Source: Falsiroseomonas sp050563535 (GTDB taxonomy: Bacteria; Pseudomonadota; Alphaproteobacteria; Acetobacterales; Acetobacteraceae). From it: a stretch of DNA of 64,000 nucleotides. Below the pieces are notes generated by a model, which worked only from the letters and a program-made list of their open reading frames with translations, did no database searches and was not told the DNA's origin. A program made the position numbers and the translations under genes. The stretch covers positions 1-64,000 of the forward strand of contig NZ_JBNXUO010000021.1 of NCBI RefSeq assembly GCF_050563535.1, in the 5' to 3' direction. This document shows, piece after piece, positions 47,083-54,900 of this stretch (position 1 is the first letter of the stretch; the number at the start of each line of letters is the position of its first letter).

Positions 47083-47606
47083 TCAGCCTCACCCAGCAGC
47101 ACCAGGCCCTCATCGAGGTGCCGGAGGGCTACTCGGCCTGGCTTCCCGTCATCCTTGCCGCGGCCGGCCGCGCGGTGGAGGCGCATTGCAACAGGGTGTT
47201 CGAGGCGGCCGCTCGAACCGAGGTCCATGACGGCACAGATTCCGACGGCATTCCGCTTCGCCACCAGCCCGTCGCCTCGATCTCCGCCCTGCGGGTCGGT
47301 GGCGCGCCGGTCGATCTCGCGAATGTCTATGCGGACGGACCGGTCCTTCGCTGGCGGGGTGGGTTCTTCCCGCGCGGACGCGGCAATGTCGAGGTCTCCT
47401 ATACCGCCGGCTCGCTGCCCGAAGATGTCGCGCTCGCCACCGTCATGACAGCGCAGGCCATGATCAACGCCGCCACCCTTGACCCGAACACGACCGGCGA
47501 GAGCACGGCCGGATACTCCGCCTCCTTCTCCCCCGAGGGTGCCGGCTCCATTCCGCGCGCCGCTCAGTCCCTGCTGAGGCCGCACATCAAGAGGTTCTCC
47601 GTCTGA
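47079..47606 (+). CDS. Head-tail connector (gp6-like)
   Basis: 175 residues; GTG overlapping the upstream stop. Typical start ISLTQQHQALIEVPEGYSAW, then VILAAAGRAVEAHCNRVFEA, IPLRHQPVASISALRVGGAP, beta segment GNVEVSYTAGSLPEDVALAT and a helical end. It matches the phage gp6-type adaptor that closes the portal opening. Confidence 0.75.
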   Translation: MISLTQQHQALIEVPEGYSAWLPVILAAAGRAVEAHCNRVFEAAARTEVHDGTDSDGIPLRHQPVASISALRVGGAPVDLANVYADGPVLRWRGGFFPRGRGNVEVSYTAGSLPEDVALATVMTAQAMINAATLDPNTTGESTAGYSASFSPEGAGSIPRAAQSLLRPHIKRFSV

Positions 47607-48190
47607 TGGCGCCGGGAGCCTGGGCGCGCGCACGCGTCAGGTCGGTCGCCGCGCGCCGCGGATCGTCCCTCACCATTCGGTTCATATCCCGCATCGCCGG
47701 GGCCGATCCGCAGCCATCGCCGCCGATGGTGATGGGGCCGCTTGTCCTCGGCGCGGCCGCAAACCCTGGCGACGCATCGATCTCCCTCCGCGCAACAGGT
47801 CTTGTTGGACGATTTGTCGCGGGCGACCGTCTGGCGGTCGCGGGCACCACCTACACCGTGACCGCATCCTCGACCGCATCCGCTGGCGCGGCGACCGTCC
47901 CCATCTCCCCGCCCGTCATTGCCCCCGCCCAGACGGGCGCCCCCGTCACGCCCGTTTGGGCGGCCGACATCGTCACGCGCGCGATGGTTCTCCAGCGCCC
48001 GTCCAGGGGGCTTCCGGGGAGGCCTGAGACGGAGCAGTCGCTCACGATCTCGCTCCCGGCGATTGGGCTCCCGAGGGATCCCGAGCCAGGGGACATCATC
48101 ATCGGCCTTGGCGGCCGCTTCGCCGTCTTCGACGCCTTTCCCGAGATGCAGGCCGAGACGGTTGTCTCGTGGACGTTGAGGGCGCGCTGA
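47606..48190 (+). CDS. Head-tail joining protein candidate
   Basis: 194 residues, ATG overlapping the previous stop. Beta-rich throughout (TIRFISRIAGADPQPSPP, GPLVLGAAANPGDASISLRA, IVTRAMVLQRPSRGLPGRPE, GFDAFPEM-like end). The position after the gp6-like protein suggests a stopper or head-closure protein. Not recognised by sequence. Confidence 0.6.
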   Translation: MAPGAWARARVRSVAARRGSSLTIRFISRIAGADPQPSPPMVMGPLVLGAAANPGDASISLRATGLVGRFVAGDRLAVAGTTYTVTASSTASAGAATVPISPPVIAPAQTGAPVTPVWAADIVTRAMVLQRPSRGLPGRPETEQSLTISLPAIGLPRDPEPGDIIIGLGGRFAVFDAFPEMQAETVVSWTLRAR

Positions 48191-48191
48191 C

Positions 48192-48767
48192 ATGGCTGAC
48201 TTTGCAACATCCGTCGCTGAGTTCGTTGCCAAGGTGAAGGGGCGAGGGGATGCCGCCCTGCGGATGATCGCCTCCGACGCCCTCTCTCGCGTGCGCGAAT
48301 TGACCCCCGTCCGCACCGGCTATCTCCGTGCCAACTGGCAGGCCTCCTTCGACGGTGAGGTTGCGCCCGTCGATCGCGAGAGCGCCGGCACCACGGCGGC
48401 CGAGGTCACGGGCAGCGTCGCGGGAAGCGTTGCGGCCGGCAGGGCTGGCGTGGTCGTTGGCACCGCCGTCGGAGGTCCTGTTGGGGCCGTCGTCGGAGGG
48501 GTCGTCGGATCGGTGGCCGGCGGGGTGGCCGGCGGCGAGATCGGCAAGTCCGTCCTGCGGGAGGGCAATCCGCTCGCCGAGGCAAGGGTCGGCGACACGA
48601 TCTTCATCCTCAACCCCGTCGTCTACGCGCGGATGATCGAATACGGCTTCAGCGGCAAGGACAGCCGCGGCGTCTCGGTCAATCGGGAGGGGCGCGGCAT
48701 GGTTCGACAGACTGTTTCCGAGATGCCGTCCATCGCTCAGAAGGCGATTGATCGGATCTCCCGATGA
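48192..48767 (+). CDS. HK97 gp10-like neck protein with a Gly-zipper insertion
   Basis: 191 residues from MADFATSVAEFVAKVKGRGD. Gp10-like parts: MIASDALSRVRELTPVRTGY, LRANWQASFDGE and a C-terminal NPVVYARMIEYGFSGKDSRG, GMVRQTVSEMPSIAQKAIDR. Between them is an unusual 45-residue Gly/Val/Ala stretch (VTGSVAGSVAAGRAGVVVGT, GGPVGAVVGGVVGSVAGGVA) that could be a membrane helix or a tight helical hairpin. Confidence 0.7.
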   Translation: MADFATSVAEFVAKVKGRGDAALRMIASDALSRVRELTPVRTGYLRANWQASFDGEVAPVDRESAGTTAAEVTGSVAGSVAAGRAGVVVGTAVGGPVGAVVGGVVGSVAGGVAGGEIGKSVLREGNPLAEARVGDTIFILNPVVYARMIEYGFSGKDSRGVSVNREGRGMVRQTVSEMPSIAQKAIDRISR

Positions 48768-49162
48768 TCTCCGCCATCGAGGATGCGTTCGCCTCGCGAA
48801 TCTCCGGCGTCTGGACGGGCGACATCGCCTGGGATGGACGCCCCTACAGCCCGTCTCCCGACACCCCCTATCTCGCCGTCGGTCTTGTCGCCCACAGCAG
48901 ACGCACCCTCGGCGCCGGCGCTAACGCGATCCGCGAGTGGAGCGGCGCCTGGCAGGCCTCGGTCGTGATGCCGGCATCGGCCGGCCTGAGGCCGGCGCGC
49001 GACGCGGCCTGGGAGATCGCCGGCCACTACCGGAGAGGGACGCCCTTTCCCTCTCTGACAGGTCTCCAGATCACCAATGCCGACATCCGCCCCGCCTATG
49101 CGGACACGGACTTCGTCCGGATTCCGGTGGTCGTCGAGTGGTTCATGATGGAGGTTGGATGA
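48764..49162 (+). CDS. Tail terminator protein (DUF4128-like)
   Basis: 132 residues; ATGA overlap. MISAIEDAFASRISGVWTGD, then WDGRPYSPSPDTPYLAVGLV, WSGAWQASVVMPASAGLRPA, YRRGTPFPSLTGLQITNADI and PAYADTDFVRIPVVVEWFMM are the pattern of DUF4128 tail terminators (gpU-like). It caps the tail tube and joins it to the head. Confidence 0.75.
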   Translation: MISAIEDAFASRISGVWTGDIAWDGRPYSPSPDTPYLAVGLVAHSRRTLGAGANAIREWSGAWQASVVMPASAGLRPARDAAWEIAGHYRRGTPFPSLTGLQITNADIRPAYADTDFVRIPVVVEWFMMEVG

Positions 49163-49404
49163 CGATGCACCGCATCCGCATCGATTTTTTCCGGCACGGA
49201 CGGATCTACCGCGTCGGAGAGTCGCACTCCTTTGAGGAGTGGCCGGACGAGACGCGGCTCGACGAGGTCTCCCACCTCATCGCGTCGGGGCATATCGAAC
49301 AGCCCGAGCCGCCCTCCCAGGAGGCGCCGACCGCTGTCCGAGAGACACACAAAAATGTGCGCGGCGCCGCCGCGGACTCCGTCAGCAACACGAAGGAGGG
49401 TTAA
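49159..49404 (+). CDS. Small tail protein of unknown function
   Basis: 81 residues. MTMHRIRIDFFRHGRIYRVG, acidic middle, polar end with RETHKNVRGAAADSVSNTKE. ATGA overlap with the terminator gene. The palindrome-like acacacaaaaatgtg lies in its last third. Not recognised. Confidence 0.6.
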   Translation: MTMHRIRIDFFRHGRIYRVGESHSFEEWPDETRLDEVSHLIASGHIEQPEPPSQEAPTAVRETHKNVRGAAADSVSNTKEG

Positions 49405-49407
49405 TCC

Positions 49408-50604
49408 ATGCCGATCCCGCGCGGCGTAAACAAGCGCGTCGTAGTCGCCCGAGAGACGACCTACGGAACCCAGGGCTCCGGTCCGGGCTTCGAGATGCGT
49501 CGCGTCCAGTCGGTGCTGAACTTCAGCAAGGACAGCATCCAGAACGACGAGATCCTCACCTCCGGCCAGATCCGCGACGTCCGACACGGCGTCGGCCGGG
49601 TGAACGGCCAGATCACCGGCAATCTCGCGCCCGGCTCGTCCTGGCCGCTCATCGAGAGCCTCCTGCGTCGCGACTTCAGCGCCTCGGTCAATTCCGGCGC
49701 CCTCGTGAACGTCGCCGCCGCCGCCGGTCCGCCTGGGACCTTCACCCGCGCCGCCGGCTCCTTCGTCACCGACGGATTCCGTGTCGGCGATGTCGTGCGC
49801 TGGACCGGCTGGGCCACCACCGGCGCGGCGAACAACAACGTCAACTACCGGATCATCGCCCTAACCGCGACCGTGATGACCGTGGCGGGCACCGTGGCCG
49901 CCAAGGTTGCCGGCGACAGCGTCACCTGCACGCGCGTCGGCAAGCGAACCTTCACGCCCGCCACCGGCCGGACGAACCCTTCCTTCTCGATCGAGCACTG
50001 GTTCTCCGACGTCAACATGAGCGAGCTGTTCACCGGCTGCCGCACGACGCAGATGTCGCTGAACATCCCCGCGACGGGTCCCGTGCCGCTCTCGGCGAGC
50101 ATCATGGGGCGCGCCCTCACCACCGGTGCCTCTGCGGTCTACTCCTCGCCCACCGCGCCCGTGGTGTCCGATGCGGTTGTCGGCGCCACCTCGCTCATCC
50201 GCGTGAACGGCGCGGACCAGGTGATCGTCACCGGCATGCAGATCAACATGCAGGTCAACAGCCAGGCGACGCCCGTGGCCGGCAGCCTCTTCCTGCCCGA
50301 CATCTTCCAGGGCGTCCTGTCGGTGAGCGGCTCGATCAGCGCCTATTGCGACGGCGTCTCCCTCCGGGATCTCTTCCTCAACGAGACCTCGCTCGGCATC
50401 AACGTCCTGCTGACGAATTCGCCGGCGGCGAACGCGGACTTCATCTCGATCCATCTCCCGCGCGTGAAGTTCATGTCGGCCGACAAGAACGACAGCGACA
50501 CGGCGATCTTCGAGCAGTTCCAGTTCGTTGCCCTGGAGAACACCTCCTCGGCGGCCAATGAGGAGCTGACCACGATCGTCGTGCAGGACAGCCTCGTGCC
50601 GTAA
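49408..50604 (+). CDS. Major tail tube protein
   Basis: 398 residues from MPIPRGVNKRVVVARETTYG after AAGGAGGG. N-terminal part typical for gpV-like tail tube proteins (FEMRRVQSVLNFSKDSIQND, EILTSGQIRDVRHGVGRVNG, GQITGNLAPGSSWPLIESLL); a middle Ig-like domain (about 95-180) and a C-terminal beta part. It forms the tube through which DNA passes. Confidence 0.85.
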   Translation: MPIPRGVNKRVVVARETTYGTQGSGPGFEMRRVQSVLNFSKDSIQNDEILTSGQIRDVRHGVGRVNGQITGNLAPGSSWPLIESLLRRDFSASVNSGALVNVAAAAGPPGTFTRAAGSFVTDGFRVGDVVRWTGWATTGAANNNVNYRIIALTATVMTVAGTVAAKVAGDSVTCTRVGKRTFTPATGRTNPSFSIEHWFSDVNMSELFTGCRTTQMSLNIPATGPVPLSASIMGRALTTGASAVYSSPTAPVVSDAVVGATSLIRVNGADQVIVTGMQINMQVNSQATPVAGSLFLPDIFQGVLSVSGSISAYCDGVSLRDLFLNETSLGINVLLTNSPAANADFISIHLPRVKFMSADKNDSDTAIFEQFQFVALENTSSAANEELTTIVVQDSLVP

Positions 50605-50627
50605 GGCGCCTCGACGCGGTGGACAAT

Positions 50628-50667
50628 GGCGCCCCGGTGGCACATTTATGTGTGGCGCCGGGGCGCC
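50628..50667 (+). terminator. Long hairpin after the tail tube gene
   Basis: 10-bp stem ggcgccccgg/ccggggcgcc, an internal loop, and a cacat/atgtg tip. No U-run follows, so partial termination or RNA processing is more likely than full termination. Confidence 0.6.
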
Positions 50668-50702
50668 GCCCTGTAACAGCAACAGCAATGGAAGGACGTG
50701 GT

Positions 50703-51116
50703 ATGAGCTTCGACATCGCCGCCCTCGACAGCAGCACCCCCTCCGAGGAGGGGCGCGAGATGGAGCTGCTCCGCATGGACGGCGCCGTGGTGAAGCACCC
50801 CGACGGCCGCCCCGTGACGATCACGCTTCGCGGCCGCCTCTCGCGCGCGGTTCAGGCTGCCGATCGCGAGATTCAGAACCGCCGCCTTGAGATGAGCCGT
50901 CGCGGTCGCCGCGTCTCCCTCGAAGAGGCCGACGACGAGATCACCACGACGCTCGTCGCTGCGACGAAGGCCTGGTCCTTCGACACGATGGACGGCCAGT
51001 CCTTTGCCTGCACGCCCGAGAATGCGCGGAAGTTCTGGACCGACCCCCGCTTCCTTCATCTGCGCGAGCAGGGCCTCGTCTTCATGCGCGAGGACGCCCG
51101 TTTTACGCAGCGCTGA
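50703..51116 (+). CDS. Tail assembly chaperone G-like
   Basis: 137 residues from MSFDIAALDSSTPSEEGREM after AAGGA. LRMDGAVVKHPDGRPVTITL (beta), LSRAVQAADREIQNRRLEM, TTTLVAATKAWSFDTM and ENARKFWTDPRFLHLREQGL fit tail chaperone G proteins. The gene overlaps in context with the next frame; see the frameshift site at 51099-51107. Confidence 0.75.
   Translation: MSFDIAALDSSTPSEEGREMELLRMDGAVVKHPDGRPVTITLRGRLSRAVQAADREIQNRRLEMSRRGRRVSLEEADDEITTTLVAATKAWSFDTMDGQSFACTPENARKFWTDPRFLHLREQGLVFMREDARFTQR
51099..51107 (+). other. Probable -1 ribosomal frameshift site
   Basis: In-frame CGT TTT ACG: slipping of the TTT codon by one base to the left (GTTTTAC) keeps the base pairs and joins the chaperone frame to the open -1 frame of the next gene, as in lambda G/GT-type chaperones. 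Confidence 0.5.
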
Positions 51117-51124
51117 TCGAGGCG

Positions 51125-51481
51125 ATGGTGGCGCATCTGCGCCACGAGGTCTCACTTGATCAGCGCCTCCCGACGGGGGAGAGCCAGCGCGATGCTCTGG
51201 AGAGGGTCGCCGAGATCACCGGAAAGCGGCCGAGGGAGCTGGATGCGGCTCCGGGCCTGCCGCACGGCACGGAGCGGCTCTATGACATCTTCGCCCAGCT
51301 CTCCGCCGGGAGATCCTACGGGATGAGCGGTCCGATGCCGCTCTCCAGCCTCGAAATCCAGGCCTGGTGCTCCCTCACCGGACAGCGGCTCGACGGATGG
51401 GAGTTGACCGCCATTCGCCGACTTGACGCCGCCTGGATCAAGGCGTCGAACAAGCCGGACGAACGACCTGATGGGGCTTAG
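51125..51481 (+). CDS. Tail assembly chaperone T-like
   Basis: 118 residues listed from ATG 51125, which has a poor ribosome-binding site. RERLPTGESQRDALERVAEI-like helix, RSYGMSGPMPLSSLEIQAWC, LTGQRLDGWELTAIRRLDAA and a helix form the T part of the chaperone. The frame is open upstream (FYAALIEAM) so most of it may be made as a G-T fusion by frameshifting. Confidence 0.65.
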   Translation: MVAHLRHEVSLDQRLPTGESQRDALERVAEITGKRPRELDAAPGLPHGTERLYDIFAQLSAGRSYGMSGPMPLSSLEIQAWCSLTGQRLDGWELTAIRRLDAAWIKASNKPDERPDGA

Positions 51482-51876
51482 GCGTCGAGCCGGCGCCTGA
51501 GCCACTCCCTCGCGCTTGGGGAGCCAATCCACGCCGCGCGGAGGGCGAACCAGGCGGTCCCGCCGATGGCTGCGGTGTATAGGACGAGATTAACAATGCC
51601 GACGTCTCGCCCCGGCATGAGCAGATCGAGCAGCGTGGATAGGATCCAGGCATAGGACGCAAAGATCGCAGGTGTCCTCGCCCGGCCCTGCTGCGCGCTG
51701 TGCGCGAGCCAGACGCCGATGCCGGCAACCCCAAGGCCGGCGAGCGTCATCACCCGCCCGACCGAGCGATCGATTGGCGGGCCGTTCAGTGGCGCGGTGA
51801 GAACGCCCATCGCCTCGCCGTAGAAGACCAGCGACCCGGCAAAGGCCAGAAATACGGCAAGGGCAAGCCGCCCCAT
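51478..51876 (-). CDS. Membrane protein on the opposite strand, probable moron
   Basis: 132 residues, ATG 51876 after GGAGG. Four likely membrane segments (LALAVFLAFAGSLVFYGEAM, VMTLAGLGVAGIGVWLAHSA, AIFASYAWILSTLLDLL, VNLVLYTAAIGGTAWFALRA) and a basic C-terminus. It lies against the direction of the tail operon, so it must have its own promoter. Possible role in lysogenic conversion or superinfection exclusion (inference). Confidence 0.7.
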   Translation of the reverse strand: MGRLALAVFLAFAGSLVFYGEAMGVLTAPLNGPPIDRSVGRVMTLAGLGVAGIGVWLAHSAQQGRARTPAIFASYAWILSTLLDLLMPGRDVGIVNLVLYTAAIGGTAWFALRAAWIGSPSAREWLRRRLDA

Positions 51877-51948
51877 ATGCGCCTCCTATGTGTTCCGAAG
51901 ACCTAATGATGTGCCCCCTTGACCGGGGCGGCGCAAGAGGGAATGCCC

Positions 51949-54900
51949 ATGCAGGACATCGCCCAGCTCGGCTTCTCGATCGACAGCTCTCCGGCGGCCG
52001 CGGCCGCGACAGCCCTCGATCGGATGACGACCTCGGCCGCCGCGGCCACCGCCGGGGCGGCGAGCCTCGCCGAGCGCCACCGGCAGTATGTCCAGCAGCT
52101 TGAGCAGACGATCAGCCGGCAGAACGCGCTCATCGACAGCATGCAGCGGTCGGGCGGCGCGGCGCAGGCGCTTCAGCAGCGCATCCCCGAACTGTCGGCG
52201 AGCATGACCGCCTTCGACCGCGCCGTGCAGTCGGCCGCGGATGCGGTCGACAACCGCATCACGTCGAGCCTTCGCCAGACCGCCGAACAGATCAAGAACA
52301 TCGAGGCGAGCTTCGGGGGCGTCGACCTCGCGGGCTGGACCGACAAGGCGCGCCAGGGATTCGCGTCCCTCTACGGCGAGGCGCAGCGGTTCTACCAGCT
52401 TACCGGCACCGCGCCACAGCAGATGCTTCGCTTCCAGTATGTGACGGAGCGCATCGGTATCGACGCGCGAGAGACCGCGCGCGCGATCGAGAAGCTGTCC
52501 GCAGCGATGCAGGCCGTCTCGCGCGACGGGCTCCAGATCCGCGAGACGCTCGCCCGCTACGGCGTCGTGCCGCAGCAGGACGCGGCCCAGACCGCGATCT
52601 CCTTCTCTGATGCGATCATGCGCGCCCGGCCCTCCCAGCAGCGCACGCGGGACGCGATGGCGGTTTTCGGGACGAACGACCCCGAGGTCCTGAACCGAAT
52701 CTCGGGCTTCTCGACGGTGCGTCGGTCGGAGGATCAGGCAGAGCGATCGAACCGGCTCCGCCGGGAGGCCGACGAGCTGGAGAGCATCAGGCTCCGCACC
52801 CAGGCAAACCAGATCCGGGAGCAGGCCGCGGAGGCGCTGCGGGCGTCCCGCTCGGCCCGAGCCCCAGACATCATCGACCGCATCTTCTCTCGCGAGGGGA
52901 GCGACCTCAATCAGCGCGTCCTGAGGCTGGCTGACCGACTGAGCGGGAGCAATGCCGAGGTCGGCGGCGAGCTTGACCTCATCGAGGCCCAGCGCCGGGC
53001 GCGCAGGCTCTCGAACCAGGCGACCTACGACGCCTCCGGCGGCGACTATGGCCGCCTTGGTCGAATCGCCTCTTTCTCGTGGTTCACCCGAGGCGTCAAC
53101 GACATCGCCGTTGACGCTGTGGCCGGCGTGGACTCGCTCAGGTCGTGGTTTGGGGCCTATGAACGCCCGCGCACGACCGACGAGGCCGCGGCAGAAAATC
53201 GTCGCCGCAACGAGGAATTCCAGCAGCGGCTCCGCACCTACGAGAGCCAGAACGCTGAATTCCAGCGCCGCGCGGCGGAATCCCTTGCCCCGCCCGCGAT
53301 GGTGATGGAGCCCCTCTCGATCATGCCGCTCTCCGGCGCCCCGGTTCGCCCCGGCGCCCCGGCGGCAGCGCTCCCCCAAATCTACACGCCTGAGGAGCGG
53401 CGCCGGAAATACAGCGAGGACCTCATCCGCTGGGAGCGCGAGATGGAGGCCTTCCGGCTCAATCCGAGTGATGAGTTCGTTACCGGGGACGAGTCGGCCA
53501 TGACGCGCCTCCTGGGCAGGACGGCAATGCGCCGGCCAGCCCCGCGCCGGCCGGAGCTTGAGGACTACCTCCTCTCCGCGCCCAGGCCGGAGATGAGCGA
53601 ATCCGAGCGAATCGAGCAGGCCGCCCTCCTGCGCGACATCGCGCGCGGCGCCGGCATCTCCGTCCCCGCCACCGCCCTTGAGGCGGCGGCGGCCCGCCGA
53701 AGCCTCTCCGCCGCGATCCTCTCCCGACCGGCCGACGAGCTTGGCGGGGCGGTTGGCGGCGAGGCGGCCGACGAGCTTCTGAAGCAGCTCGCCGAATCCC
53801 TGCGCATGACCGTCGCCGAGGCGCGGGTGACGGTCCAGCAGGCCGCTCTCGACATTGAGCGCAGGTCGACCAACCCCACCGGGTTCGCGCGCGACCGGGC
53901 GGCCTTCAACTCGACGATCTACAGCCTCCCCGTGGAGGCGCGCCCGCTTGAGGCCGCGCTGCGCAACTATGGGGAGGCGGCGCTCGGTTCGCCGATGAAC
54001 GCGCCTCGCCAGGGCACCGCCGCCTACAACGACATCAGGGATCGGCTGCGCGCCGAGAACGACGACGTCCTCTCGCAGTATCGCGACAGGTCGGACGAGG
54101 TCGTTCGCGGCGAGGAGCGCATTCGCGAGGCGATGCGGTCCGGCCGGGCCGCGACCGAGGAGATGCGCGTCGAGGTCGAAGCCCTCAACGAGGCGCGTCG
54201 CCGCGGCATGAGCCCCGAACAGCAGATGGGGTTTGTCGCCGAGGCCCTGCGGCCCATTCGCGCCCGCCGCGCCTCCGCCATCGAGGCGGCGGAGATTGAG
54301 ACCGCAGCGAGCGGCATACGCCTCGATAACGAGCGATTTACCATCCGCGGCCTCACCGAGGTCACGCCGGACACTCTCGCTACTGCACAGATCGACGCGC
54401 AGCTTCGCGCCGAGGTCGATCGTCGCTGGCGCGATGAGAGGCGCCTCTCCAACACCAGCGTCGTCGCAGGGGAGATGCTTCCCGGAGCCCTTCTTGGGCT
54501 CACCCAGAGGGTCGCTGGCGCCCAGGCGGCGGCCTCGACCGCAGGCGAGGCCATCGGAGCTGCAAGGTCTGGCGACCTCAACGCCCTCCAGGAGGTCCAG
54601 GCACAGCTTCGCGCCAACACCGAGACCGCACGCGAATATGCGATCGCCATGAAAAGCGGGAACGAGGACGCGGTCGCCGAGGTTGAGCGCCTCCGGGCCG
54701 CGCTCGCAAGCGCGGATGTGGCCGCGCAGAGGACCGCCGAGTCCATGCGGGGCGCCCTCAACGCGCAGGCCTCCTCTTTCCGCTCCGATCTCAACGAGAG
54801 CCTCGCCCGCCTCGGCCCGCGCGAGCGCGCCATCGCCCAGGGCGCGCTCGGCACCCTTCCAGATGCGGTGTCGCGCATGCCGGAGGGGGAGGAGAGGGGG

